Part shown: in pieces, positions 55,164-64,000 of the stretch
Layout: each line of letters opens with the position of its first letter
Numbering within the stretch: position 1 is the stretch's first letter
Assembly (NCBI RefSeq): GCF_004343505.1
Contig: NZ_SLXU01000003.1
Coordinates: 1 to 64,000 of the forward strand
DNA from: Rhodovulum bhavnagarense
GTDB lineage: Bacteria; Pseudomonadota; Alphaproteobacteria; Rhodobacterales; Rhodobacteraceae
Direction of reading: 5' to 3'
Length of the DNA: 64,000 nt
The notes under the pieces: model-generated
What the model was told of the DNA's origin: nothing
The model's input: the letters and a program-made list of their open reading frames with translations, nothing else
Database searches by the model: none
Program-made: the position numbers and the translations under genes

Positions 55164-55663
55164 ACGAAATCGCGCAGCGATGGCTCGGCAAAGCCTTCCG
55201 CGATGAAATGGTCGATAAGGGCGGTCAGCGGGTCCCAGAAACCTTCGGTATTCAGTAACAGGATCGGTTTTTCGTGCAGCCCCAGTTGCCGCCAGGTCAA
55301 GACCTCGAAAAACTCGTCCAGCGACCCCGCGCCCCCCGGCAAGACCACGATCGCGTCAGAATTCATGAACATGACCTTTTTGCGCTCGTGCATGTTCTCG
55401 GTCACGATAAAGGTGGACAGGTCGCGCTTGCCCACTTCGCGGTCGAACAGGTGGATCGGGATAACCCCGAAAGTCTGCCCCCCTGCCGTCTGGGCTGCGC
55501 GCGCCACGCGTCCCATCAGCCCGACATCGCCCGCGCCATAGACCAGCCGCCATCCTGCCCCAGCAATGGCGTATCCCAGGGCCTCGGCCTCGGTGCCATA
55601 GGCTGGGCGATGACCGTCACGCGACCCGCAAAATACACAGACGGAAGGAATGCGCGCGGTCAT
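55085..55663 (-). CDS. LOG-family (TIGR00730) Rossmann protein
   Basis: A 192-residue protein with VFCGSRDG near the N-terminus, RLVYGAGDVGLMG and PGGAGSLDEFFEVLTW, the PGGxGTxxE motif with Ser for Thr and Asp for the first Glu. LOG proteins cleave nucleoside 5'-monophosphates at the ribosyl bond, producing cytokinin-like bases in plants and bacteria. The stop lies inside rarD, giving a 79 bp tail-to-tail overlap. It diverges from the LysM gene, whose start is just 49 bp away. Confidence 0.88.
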   Translation of the reverse strand: MTARIPSVCVFCGSRDGHRPAYGTEAEALGYAIAGAGWRLVYGAGDVGLMGRVARAAQTAGGQTFGVIPIHLFDREVGKRDLSTFIVTENMHERKKVMFMNSDAIVVLPGGAGSLDEFFEVLTWRQLGLHEKPILLLNTEGFWDPLTALIDHFIAEGFAEPSLRDFVQRVPDVPTLITDLRAALSCRNDSAE

Positions 55664-55712
55664 GGGGGCCTCTGGGGTTGCGGCGATCTGGACCCGTGAT
55701 AGCGAGGTTGCT

Positions 55713-57014
55713 ATGGTCCCGCAAGCGCGCGGGATCGCGCGGATGCCGGGGGCCAAGGGCATGACGGGGAGGCGGAATTCGGTTGGGTGGCGCACCGGCG
55801 CGCTGGCGGCGCTGGTGCTGGCGGGGACGAGTTTGGTGGCGTTCACGCTCTGGCTTGGGGTGCCCGACCCCAAAGGCATGGCCCCTGGTATGTCCCAAGA
55901 CGTCGGCACAGATGACCATTTGCCTGACGCGGCTGCCGAAATCGCGGAATCAGAGCCAGCCCCGCAGACAGCGCCGGGTCCCGTGCCGCCCAGGTTCGAC
56001 GTGGTACGTGTCGAGGCCGGGGGCGATGCGCTGGTTGCCGGGCGGGCGCTTGCCGGCAGCCTTGTCGGGATAGAGGTGGCGGGCGAGCGGGTCGCGCAAA
56101 CCCGGACCGGTCAGGATGGCCGTTTCGCCGCGTTCTTTACCTTGGCGCCCGCCGATACCCCCCTGCCGCTGCGGCTGATCATGGAAACGGGTGCCGGGGT
56201 GCGTGTGGTCTCGGAGGGGACTGTTCTTGTCGCCCCGGTTGCGCCCGCCCCGGCAAGGGCAAGCGAGGATACCGAGGCGGATCCCGCGCCGACTGCGACG
56301 ACTGCGCCGCCGGTTTCCGGCGATCTTGCTCCGCGGCCCCCGGTCGTGCCGACGGCCGGGATCGCACCCGTCGCGCCTGCCGCTGCGCCGGCGGTTCTCA
56401 TGGCCGGGGCAGAGGGGGTGCGGGTGTTACAACCCCCCGCGGGCGAGCTGCTTCCTGGGTCCGAGGTGGTGATGATCGACGCGATATCCTATGACGCCGG
56501 GGGCAGGGTGCATGTCTCGGGGCGGGGGGACGCTGGGGCGAGCTTTCGGCTTTATCTCGATAATACCGCGATCGGGCGGGCGCAGGCCGATGCGCAGGGC
56601 CATTGGCGTCTTTCGCTAAACGGCATATCGCCGGGCCTTTATACCCTCAGGGTGGACCAGATCGCCGAGGCCGGGCATGTGGGCGCGCGGTTCGAAACGC
56701 CTTTTCTGCGTGAACGGGCGGAACGGTTGGCCGACATGAGCGCCGAGATGGCGGGCAGCACGGAAACGGGCGGCGAGGCGGCAGGCTCGGGCGCGGCCGG
56801 GGCGCGGGCTGCGCCGCATACCCCTGAGATGCGCCTGGTCACGGTTCAGCCCGGCTATACGCTTTGGGGAATTGCCGACCGGGCCTATGGGCGTGGTTTC
56901 GATTACATCGCGATCTTCAACGCCAATCGCGACCAGATTCAGGACCCCGACCTGATCTATCCCGGCCAGGTTCTCGATCTGCCGCGGCAGGGGCAGGATA
57001 GCTTACCCGATTAG
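55713..57014 (+). CDS. LysM-domain envelope protein
   Basis: A 433-residue protein with an N-terminal membrane helix (~30-50), two or more Ig-like/beta domains (~95-180 and ~255-330, ASFRLYLDNTAIGRAQAD), A/P-rich linkers and a C-terminal LysM (~375-425, VQPGYTLWGIADRAYG to YPGQVLDLP). LysM binds peptidoglycan, so it probably anchors in the periplasm. I chose the ATG at 55713 after GCGAGG; other in-frame starts exist nearby. Followed by the Atm1-type exporter. Confidence 0.82.
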   Translation: MVPQARGIARMPGAKGMTGRRNSVGWRTGALAALVLAGTSLVAFTLWLGVPDPKGMAPGMSQDVGTDDHLPDAAAEIAESEPAPQTAPGPVPPRFDVVRVEAGGDALVAGRALAGSLVGIEVAGERVAQTRTGQDGRFAAFFTLAPADTPLPLRLIMETGAGVRVVSEGTVLVAPVAPAPARASEDTEADPAPTATTAPPVSGDLAPRPPVVPTAGIAPVAPAAAPAVLMAGAEGVRVLQPPAGELLPGSEVVMIDAISYDAGGRVHVSGRGDAGASFRLYLDNTAIGRAQADAQGHWRLSLNGISPGLYTLRVDQIAEAGHVGARFETPFLRERAERLADMSAEMAGSTETGGEAAGSGAAGARAAPHTPEMRLVTVQPGYTLWGIADRAYGRGFDYIAIFNANRDQIQDPDLIYPGQVLDLPRQGQDSLPD

Positions 57015-57061
57015 GGCCGCTGGCCTTCTGCGCGGTGGCGCTTTAGGGTGGTTCATCACCC

Positions 57062-58912
57062 ATGCAGCGACGTGATACCATGCCTCCCAGACCGACCACC
57101 GCCGACTTGTCGAAATTCGATCGCGCACAGGGGATGCGAACGATCCGCAAGGTGTTGCCCTATCTCTGGCCCGATGGGCAGGGCTGGGTAAAGCGCCGCG
57201 TGGTGCTGGCGATGGCTGCGTTGATCCTGGCCAAGATCGTTTCGGTTCTGACCCCCTTTCTCTACAAGGCGGCGGTGGACAGCCTGACGGGCGAGGGTGC
57301 GCCGGACGCGATGATGATGGCCGTGGGGGCGGTTGGCCTGACCGTGGCCTATGGCATGGCGCGGCTGATGAACGTGGGTTTCCAGCAATTGCGCGATGCG
57401 CTCTTTGCTCGTGTGGCACAGCGGGCGTTGCGCCGCCTGGCGCTGGAAACCTTTACCCACATCCATCGCCTGAGCCTGCGCTACCACATCGCGCGCAAGA
57501 CCGGCGGCCTGTCGCGTATCATCGAGCGTGGCGTGAAGGGGGTAGAGTTCCTCTTGCGCTTCATGCTGTTCAGTGTCGGCCCGCTGGTGATCGAGCTGAC
57601 GCTGGTCGCGCTTATTTTCTTTTTTGTCTTCGATGTTTGGTACCTGGCCGTGGTCGTGGTCACCATTGCACTATACGTTCAGTTTACCTTCAAGGTGACC
57701 GAGTGGCGGGTGCAGATCCGCCGCCGCATGAACGCTCAGGATACCGACGCCAACCAGAAGGCCATAGACAGCCTGCTGAATTTCGAGACGGTCAAGTATT
57801 TCGGAGCCGAGACGCGCGAGGCCGAGCGATACGACCGTGCGATGGAGGGCTATGAAGAGGCCGCGGTCAAGACCTCGCTGTCGCTGGCTTTTCTGAATTT
57901 CGGGCAATCCCTGCTGATCACCGGCGGGTTGATCGCGGTGATGGTGATGGCGGCGCTGGGCGTTCAGGCCGGCGAGCTGACCGTGGGCGATTTCGTCATG
58001 GTCAACGCCTATATGGTGCAGATCACCATGCCGCTGAATTTTCTTGGCACGGTCTACCGCGAAATTCGCCAAAGCTTGGTGGACATGGGAGAGATGTTCG
58101 ACCTGCTGGAACAGCCCGCAGAAGTGACAGACAAGCCCGGTGCGCCGGCCCTGCGCGTCAGCGGCGGCACGGTCGAGTTTCGCGATGTTCATTTCGGTTA
58201 TGACGCTGCCCGGCCAATTCTGCGCGGCGTTACGCTCATGGTTCCAGCGGGCCGAAAGGTGGCCATTGTTGGTCCTTCGGGGGCCGGCAAGTCGACGATC
58301 GGGCGTCTTTTGTTCCGGTTCTACGACGTCACGGCGGGCGCGGTGGCAATCGACGATCAGGATGTGCGCGACGTGTCCCAGGACAGCCTGCACGCCCGTA
58401 TCGGGGTGGTGCCGCAGGACACGGTATTGTTCAACGATACGATCCGCTACAACATCGCCTATGGTCGCCCAGAGGCAAGCCTGACCGAGATCGAGGCGGC
58501 GGCAAAGGCTGCAAGGATACACGATTTCATTGCGTCGCTGCCACAGGGTTACGAGACCCAGGTGGGCGAACGGGGGCTGAAGCTGTCCGGCGGCGAAAAG
58601 CAAAGGGTCGGGATAGCGCGCACATTGCTAAAGAATCCGCCCATCCTGCTGTTGGACGAGGCGACCTCTGCGCTCGATTCAGAGACCGAGGCGGGCATTC
58701 AGGCGCAACTCAAGGCGATGGGCGAGGGACGCACGGTCATCGCCATTGCGCACCGGCTGTCGACCATTGTGGATGCCGACGAGATCGTGGTGCTGGAAGC
58801 CGGCCGCGTTGCCGAACGCGGCACCCACGAGGCACTGGTCGCTCGCGGCGAGCGCTACGCGACGATGTGGGCGCGACAGCAGGCCGGCGAAGAGGACGAC
58901 GCGGCGGCGTAA
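57062..58912 (+). CDS. Atm1-type ABC exporter (heavy-metal/glutathione, ABCB7 family)
   Basis: A 616-residue half-transporter with six membrane helices (~45-335) and a C-terminal ATPase: Walker A GPSGAGKS (404-411), signature LSGGEKQR, Walker B ILLLDEATSALD. FHIHRLSLRYHIARKTGG and LLNFETVKYFGAE are Atm1-family motifs. It exports glutathione-linked sulfur or metal species needed for cytosolic Fe-S assembly in eukaryotes, and metal tolerance in bacteria. An ATG at 57080 is an alternative start. Confidence 0.9.
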   Translation: MQRRDTMPPRPTTADLSKFDRAQGMRTIRKVLPYLWPDGQGWVKRRVVLAMAALILAKIVSVLTPFLYKAAVDSLTGEGAPDAMMMAVGAVGLTVAYGMARLMNVGFQQLRDALFARVAQRALRRLALETFTHIHRLSLRYHIARKTGGLSRIIERGVKGVEFLLRFMLFSVGPLVIELTLVALIFFFVFDVWYLAVVVVTIALYVQFTFKVTEWRVQIRRRMNAQDTDANQKAIDSLLNFETVKYFGAETREAERYDRAMEGYEEAAVKTSLSLAFLNFGQSLLITGGLIAVMVMAALGVQAGELTVGDFVMVNAYMVQITMPLNFLGTVYREIRQSLVDMGEMFDLLEQPAEVTDKPGAPALRVSGGTVEFRDVHFGYDAARPILRGVTLMVPAGRKVAIVGPSGAGKSTIGRLLFRFYDVTAGAVAIDDQDVRDVSQDSLHARIGVVPQDTVLFNDTIRYNIAYGRPEASLTEIEAAAKAARIHDFIASLPQGYETQVGERGLKLSGGEKQRVGIARTLLKNPPILLLDEATSALDSETEAGIQAQLKAMGEGRTVIAIAHRLSTIVDADEIVVLEAGRVAERGTHEALVARGERYATMWARQQAGEEDDAAA

Positions 58913-58919
58913 GTGCCGA

Positions 58920-61900
58920 TTATTCCGCGGCTTTCAAAGGCGCGTGTCCACGCGTTCCGCCGGGGCCGGGCGGGGCCTTGCGGCCTTGGTCTTCGGCGTT
59001 AGCACCGTGAGGTTCTGGCCCGTCGGGGGGCAGGTCGCTCCAGATGATTTCGGTTGTGCCGAGGTTGCGTGCGGCGCGGTTGATTGCAAGATCGCGTGCC
59101 GCGGCGCTGTCGGGTCCGCCCGTCAGCGCCTTGAACCGCCTGAATGAACCATAGGCGCCGGTCCAGAACCACACCCGGATCGCCAGAAGCGATGGCGTGA
59201 AGACCAGGGTCAGAACCGTCGCGATCCCCAACCCGAAGACCACCGCCGTCGCGAGCTGTTTCCACCAAAGCGCGGTTGGGCTGTCGATGGTGTATCCGCC
59301 ATTCACGAAATCAAAGCTAAGCCCGAGCATCATCGAACTGAGGCCTGCCATCGTGGTAACCGTTGTCAGCAGAACCGGGCGAAGGCGGGTTTCCACGGTG
59401 CGAATGATCGCCTCTATCCGCGGCATGTAGCGGGCGAATTCCTGGTAGGTGTCGATCAGGACGATGTTGTTGTTCACCACGATCCCGGCCAGCGAAACAA
59501 TGCCCACGCCCGTCATAATGATCGAGAACGACTGATCCATCACCAGCATACCGATCAGTACGCCCGTGGTCGACAGCACCACCGCCAGAAGTACCAGGGC
59601 GGCGTTGTAAAAGCTGTTGAATTGCGCCAGCAAGATAATGAACATCAAGGCCAGCGCGGCGGCAAAGGCACTCATCAGGAAGGCCCCGGATTCTGCCTGT
59701 TCTTGCTGGTCGCCCGTCCATTCCCACTCTACACCCTCTGGAAGCGGGCCGGTTGACAGCCACTCTGTCAGGGTGGCGATCCGCTCATTGGCGTTGATCG
59801 GCATGCCATCCTCATTGGTCAGCCCCTCTGCAACCGCTGCCTTGATATCGAAATAGCGCTTGCCGTCGACACGGTTTATGCGACCTAGCTTTTCGACCGG
59901 CGTGCGGGTGATGAAATTGCCCAAGGGTACCAATCCCTCGGGCGTGCGCACCTTGAGCGTGTCCAGCGTCGTCAGAACCCGGTCGTCCTCGGGCAGGCGC
60001 ACGCGGATCTCGATTTCCTCATCCGATGAGGGCACGCGCATGGTGTCCAGCAGGATGCCGCGCGTGACAAGCTGCACCATCGCGCCGACGCTTGCGGCAT
60101 TGGCGCCAAAACGTCCGGCAGTCTCGACATCGACGTCGATCTGCCAGTCTATTCCAGGTAGTGGTAGCGTATCCTCGATGTCGGTCAGGCCAGGGGTGGC
60201 CTCGAACCGGGCGACGGCCATTTTCGCGGCCTCTGTAAGCGCGCCCCAATCCTCGCCCTTGAGACGCAGATGCACCGGCTTTGCCGAGGCCGGCCCGCGG
60301 CTTTGTTCCAGGATTTCAGAACGCACGCCGGGGATCTTGGCCAGGCCAGCCTCGATTTCTGCCATCACGGCATCACCGTCAAAGGCTGGATTGTCCTTGC
60401 GCGCTTCCCAGGCTATCAGCTCGATCTGGACTTGGCCCACGGTATCAAGCGGCGGGCTTGCCCCACCAGTATTCTGGTCCAGCCCACCCTCGCCGGCAAA
60501 GGCAAAGACGCTGTCGACCGCCGGATGTGCGAGCGCTATGGCCTCGGCCTGACGTACCAGCGCGTCTTTTTCGTCGAGCGAGAGGTTGCCGCGGGCGCGG
60601 ACATAGATGATAGCCTGTTCCGGTTCGGTGGCGACAAAGAACTCGGTTCCGTTGTTATGCTTGCCGTAATAGGTGAACACCGCGAGCACGAGCATCAGCA
60701 CCGCCGCCACGGTTACCACCGGCATCACGGGATTGCCGGCGATCAGCTTGATCAGGTGGCCGACGGGGCGCCGGCGATAGCCTGCGCTGACTGCCTGCTT
60801 GCGCGGGATGTATAGCGCGTTGACCGCGATCGAGCACAGCACCAGCCCGCCCAGGAACAACAGCACGCCGGGCAGGATCGCCAGCGTGCCGTCCAGCTTG
60901 GCGGCTCGGACCAGGTAGTTGGGGTTCAACATCTGCATCGTGCCGACATAGACGGTGGACAGTGCCAGCACCGCCAATGCAAGGCGCGCCAGGACCGGCC
61001 AGGGCCGCATGTGCGCCGTGATCCGCCACAAGATACGCGAAAACCGCCCGGCGACGCCTCCTACCACCGGCAGATAGACAAGTGCCACCATCAGGCTGGC
61101 CGTCAGCACGAAGATCAGCGTCACGGGAAGCATCCCCATGAATTCGCCCGCGACGCCGGGCCAGAACAGCATCGGCAGGAACGCGCAAAGAGTGGTCGCG
61201 GTGGAACTGACAATGGGCCAGAACATCCGCTTTGCGGCCTCGGCAAAAGCGTGCATCGGGCCTACACCCTCGGAAATGCGGCGGTCGGCATATTCGACCA
61301 CCACGATGGCGCCGTCGACCAGCATGCCCACGGCCAGGATCAGGCCGAACATCACGATGTTGGACACCGTGACGTTCATGACGCCGAGTAACACGAAGCA
61401 CAACAGGAACGAGGTCGGGATCGCAAAGCCGACCAACAACGCCGACCGGGTACCGAGAAAGGCCAGCACCACGATCATCACCAGCGCGATCGCGGTCAGC
61501 ACCGACCCCTCGAGCTGACGTACCATCGAGGCCACGGTGTCGGACTGGTCCAGCGAGGTTTCCACGCTTATTGCCTGGCGCAGATCCTCGGGCCAGGCGG
61601 CCTGTGTCAGGGCGACCACCTCGCGCACGGTGGCAGCGGTCTGAATGATGTTGAAGCCCTTGCGCTTGACAACCTGCAAGGCAACCGTGGGCTCGCCGTT
61701 GAAACGCGCGGTCGAGGTGCGATCCTCGAAGGTCAGCCGGATTTCGGCCAGGTCGCCGAGTGTAACCACGCGGTTTCCGTTGGTCTTGACGGCCAGGTCG
61801 TAGACATCGCGCGGCTCGTCGAAAGAGGACGGGATCTTGACCGAGAACGTGCCGCCGGGCGCGTCGACCTCGCCAGCCGCGATCAACAGGTTGTTTGCGG

Positions 61901-62519
61901 TTACCACGTTGATCAGTTCAGTCGCCGTGATGTTGTAGGATTCAAGCTTTAGCGGGTCGATGATCACCTCGACCATCTCGTCGCGGTGACCGGCAAGGGC
62001 GACCTCAAGGACAGAATCGAGCCCCTCAAGACGGTCCTGCAACTCCTTGGCGAGATGGAGCAGCGTACGTTCGGGAAGCGGGCCTGACAGAGAGACGATG
62101 ATGATCGGGAATTCCGAGAAGTTGATCTCGCTGATCGAGTATTTCTCATAGCCGTCGGGAAAGCTGGCCTCGGCCGTGTTCATCCGGTCGCGGACATCCG
62201 CGATGATCTTGGTCTTGTCCCACCCGAACTCGAATTCAAGCGCCATTCCGGCGTAATTCTCGCGCGCGGTGGCTGTCATGGAATCGAGCCCGTCCAGATC
62301 GGCAAGCTCGGTTTCCATAGGTTTGATCAACAACCTTTCCGCATCCTCGGCGGAAATCCCGGGGAAGGGGACCGAGATGAAAAGCGCAGGCACCTCGATA
62401 TCGGGTTCGCCTTCCTTTGGCAGGCCGGTATAGGCCATCACGCCCGCCGCGACCGACAGCACGACGAAGGCGATAACCATTCTTGCGCGGGCGGCGGCCC
62501 AATCGACGATCCTGGTCAT
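58920..62519 (-). CDS. RND efflux permease with central insertion
   Basis: A 1199-residue RND pump, longer than the usual ~1030-1050. TM1 starts RARMVIAFVVLSVAAGVMAY and the porter motifs GLPKEGEPDIEVPALFISV and FGLILAVGMLVDGAIVVVEY (TM4 proton-relay Asp) are present. About residues 540-630 form a central insert with extra membrane helices (LAILPGVLLFLGGLVLC, LMLVLAVFTYYG), and a ~75-residue hydrophilic tail ends the protein. Overlaps its adaptor by 4 bp. Substrate unknown. Confidence 0.9.
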   Translation of the reverse strand: MTRIVDWAAARARMVIAFVVLSVAAGVMAYTGLPKEGEPDIEVPALFISVPFPGISAEDAERLLIKPMETELADLDGLDSMTATARENYAGMALEFEFGWDKTKIIADVRDRMNTAEASFPDGYEKYSISEINFSEFPIIIVSLSGPLPERTLLHLAKELQDRLEGLDSVLEVALAGHRDEMVEVIIDPLKLESYNITATELINVVTANNLLIAAGEVDAPGGTFSVKIPSSFDEPRDVYDLAVKTNGNRVVTLGDLAEIRLTFEDRTSTARFNGEPTVALQVVKRKGFNIIQTAATVREVVALTQAAWPEDLRQAISVETSLDQSDTVASMVRQLEGSVLTAIALVMIVVLAFLGTRSALLVGFAIPTSFLLCFVLLGVMNVTVSNIVMFGLILAVGMLVDGAIVVVEYADRRISEGVGPMHAFAEAAKRMFWPIVSSTATTLCAFLPMLFWPGVAGEFMGMLPVTLIFVLTASLMVALVYLPVVGGVAGRFSRILWRITAHMRPWPVLARLALAVLALSTVYVGTMQMLNPNYLVRAAKLDGTLAILPGVLLFLGGLVLCSIAVNALYIPRKQAVSAGYRRRPVGHLIKLIAGNPVMPVVTVAAVLMLVLAVFTYYGKHNNGTEFFVATEPEQAIIYVRARGNLSLDEKDALVRQAEAIALAHPAVDSVFAFAGEGGLDQNTGGASPPLDTVGQVQIELIAWEARKDNPAFDGDAVMAEIEAGLAKIPGVRSEILEQSRGPASAKPVHLRLKGEDWGALTEAAKMAVARFEATPGLTDIEDTLPLPGIDWQIDVDVETAGRFGANAASVGAMVQLVTRGILLDTMRVPSSDEEIEIRVRLPEDDRVLTTLDTLKVRTPEGLVPLGNFITRTPVEKLGRINRVDGKRYFDIKAAVAEGLTNEDGMPINANERIATLTEWLSTGPLPEGVEWEWTGDQQEQAESGAFLMSAFAAALALMFIILLAQFNSFYNAALVLLAVVLSTTGVLIGMLVMDQSFSIIMTGVGIVSLAGIVVNNNIVLIDTYQEFARYMPRIEAIIRTVETRLRPVLLTTVTTMAGLSSMMLGLSFDFVNGGYTIDSPTALWWKQLATAVVFGLGIATVLTLVFTPSLLAIRVWFWTGAYGSFRRFKALTGGPDSAAARDLAINRAARNLGTTEIIWSDLPPDGPEPHGANAEDQGRKAPPGPGGTRGHAPLKAAE

Positions 62520-63733
62520 TGCCCGCGCTCGCGATAGGTGATGTCCAGCGGCACGCCATCAGTGACAAATTCCTGCCCGGTGACGATCACGTCGGCCCTT
62601 TCCGGCAGACCCGACACCCAGACGCCCGCCACCGTGTCGCGCAACACCTTGACCGGGGCAAAGCGGGCGGTGCCATCCGGGGCGGCCAGCCGCACGCCGA
62701 GGCGACCGTCATTGTCCAGTGTCAGAGCCGATTGTGGCAACAGGTGCGCTTGTTCTGTCGGGGTCTGGATCCTGATCTCGACGGTCTGACCGGCGCGGAT
62801 CGTGCCGTCGGCATTCGCGATCTCGGCCTCGACGCGGAAGGTGCGCGTCGTTTCGTCGGCCGTGCGCCCGACAAATCGGACGCGGCCTGACACTTCTTGC
62901 CCCGAACTCAACCGGCCCGAGGCCATCGCGCCGGGCCGGATGCGGGCCAGGTCGGTTTCGGGAACGTGGCCCACCAGCCGAATCGGATCCAGTTGAATCA
63001 CACGCGCGCAAAGCGCGCCGGGCTGCAACAGCGCCCCCAGTTCGGCCGCGTCGGTTTCGAGAACCCCGTCAAAGGGCGCGGCAATCGTCAGGCGCGCGAT
63101 CTCGGTGCGGGCCACGGCCAGTTGCGCCTCGGCGGTCCTTATGCCGGTCTGAGCCGCCTCAAGCCCCGCGCGCGCAGAGGCCAGTGCGGCCTCGGCGCTG
63201 GACACTGCGGCGGTTGTTGCCGCGACGCGGGTTTCCGAGGCAAAGCCGCTCTCGGCAAGGCTTCGGGCGGCGCGGTCGTTCAACCGTGCCTCTTCCAGCG
63301 TGGCGGTCGCCTGGTTGACCCTCGCTTCGGCCTCGGGCAGGCGAAGCCGAGCCTCTGCCAATCCGGCCTCTGCCTGGGCCAGCGCGGCGGCGCGCGTGCC
63401 CGGATCAAGCTGACATAGCGTGTCGCCCGTGCCGACCATGGCGCCCCGGCGCAGTGGTTCGGAAATCACGCGGCCGCTGGTTTCGGCGCGTATCTCGACC
63501 TCGCGGGCGGCCGCGGTTTCGCCGCGGATCAGGACGTGGCCCTGCACCTCGCGCGCGGCGCTGTCGAGGACCATGACAGGAACACGGTGGCTGGGCGCCT
63601 TGTCGTGCAGCGCGGGGGCCGGAGGTGGGGCAGGCTCTGCCCCGGCAAAGACCATAACCCTGTCGCGTTCCATCAACAGAAGGTAAAGAGAGAGGGTCAC
63701 CAGAACCGCGGTGAGCATTGAAATCCATCGCAT
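62516..63733 (-). CDS. RND efflux periplasmic adaptor (membrane fusion protein)
   Basis: A 405-residue adaptor with one N-terminal helix (~6-24) and the barrel-sandwich/coiled-coil layout: RAETSGRVISEPLRRG, a long helical hairpin (~95-190, Ala/Glu/Arg rich) and IAAPFDGVLE. I start at MRWISMLTAVL after AAGGATGGG; a GTG further upstream would add 14 residues. No outer-membrane factor gene is in the window, so it must use a TolC from elsewhere. Confidence 0.9.
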   Translation of the reverse strand: MRWISMLTAVLVTLSLYLLLMERDRVMVFAGAEPAPPPAPALHDKAPSHRVPVMVLDSAAREVQGHVLIRGETAAAREVEIRAETSGRVISEPLRRGAMVGTGDTLCQLDPGTRAAALAQAEAGLAEARLRLPEAEARVNQATATLEEARLNDRAARSLAESGFASETRVAATTAAVSSAEAALASARAGLEAAQTGIRTAEAQLAVARTEIARLTIAAPFDGVLETDAAELGALLQPGALCARVIQLDPIRLVGHVPETDLARIRPGAMASGRLSSGQEVSGRVRFVGRTADETTRTFRVEAEIANADGTIRAGQTVEIRIQTPTEQAHLLPQSALTLDNDGRLGVRLAAPDGTARFAPVKVLRDTVAGVWVSGLPERADVIVTGQEFVTDGVPLDITYRERGQ

Positions 63734-63944
63734 CGGGGCGGTCCCATCCTTCGTATTCCGTGACCATGGACTCACCGGGCGGCATCGTGCCCGTGCGGAC
63801 CTTGGCGCGGATCTGTTGCGATCCGGTGAACGACTTGGTTCAAACTATAGGTTGTCGGAGGCTTCGCGCAAGCGTGCCGCCGGGGGTGGCAACCGCCCGG
63901 GCGCTGCGCTAAGACATGCCGGTGCCCCGACCACGAGAGACCCC

Positions 63945-64000
63945 ATGAGCCAGTCCGACAGTTTCATCGAGGAAGTGACCGAAGAGGTTCGCCGCGAAAA
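63945..64000 (+). CDS. N-terminus of a further protein (cut by window edge)
   Basis: ATG with MSQSDSFIEEVTEEVRREK as far as the edge. This matches the start of tetratricopeptide-repeat proteins that precede bamB and der in Rhodobacterales genomes I know, but only 18 residues are visible. The 211 bp before it are shared with the divergent adaptor gene and must contain promoters; I cannot assign boxes. Confidence 0.55.
   Translation, partial: MSQSDSFIEEVTEEVRRE

Overview
The window reads as chromosomal DNA of a high-GC alphaproteobacterium of the Rhodobacterales (Rhodobacter/Roseobacter relatives). Three things point there. It has a 407-residue 5-aminolevulinate synthase of the Shemin (C4) type, with an FNR-type box far upstream. 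It has three complete TRAP transporters. It has intergenic GGGTATTT...CCAAGAAGAA elements, which I associate with this group. Gene order is dense, most genes have clear AGGAG-type ribosome sites, and I see no insertion sequence, phage, integrase or CRISPR array. The species cannot be named from the sequence.

Layout, 1-11780: a leftward operon codes for a branched-chain-type ABC transporter (binding protein, LivH, LivM, LivG, LivF) running into acetyl-CoA synthetase, which is cut by the window edge. Diverging from it is a ScfR/DUF2083-type regulator, then a receiver-only response regulator, a small membrane protein, a histidine kinase fused to a sodium/solute symporter domain, and a FliM/SPOA-like protein. 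11859-18018: a two-gene YeeE/YedE (PmpAB-like) sulfur transporter behind a perfect ATTC-N8-GAAT operator, then XdhC plus a form II CoxSLM-type molybdenum hydroxylase. 18040-33456: housekeeping genes (infC from an ATA start, fpr, tpiA, an A-type Fe-S carrier, sufT, tgt, lon, an HU-like protein, two tRNA-Val), a DctPQM TRAP system, a short LOV blue-light protein and a RimB-RimK fusion.

33614-43638 is the most accessory-looking region: an isocitrate-lyase-superfamily lyase, a divergent GntR/FCD regulator, two full TRAP systems, a CaiB/BaiF CoA-transferase and an HMG-CoA-lyase-like enzyme. Matching ATTGYATAC motifs lie in both intergenic regions flanking the regulator. I infer a catabolic island that imports an organic acid, activates it as a CoA thioester and cleaves it; the substrate is unknown. 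43873-64000 returns to core functions: two identical tRNA-Asp genes, an M20 peptidase, hemA with an FNR box, a RodZ-like protein, ispG, two tandem DsbA-family proteins of which the second has lost its CxxC, an M48-TPR protease, an aminotransferase, RarD, a LOG-family protein, a LysM protein, an Atm1-type ABC exporter, an RND efflux pump with its adaptor, and the start of a further gene.
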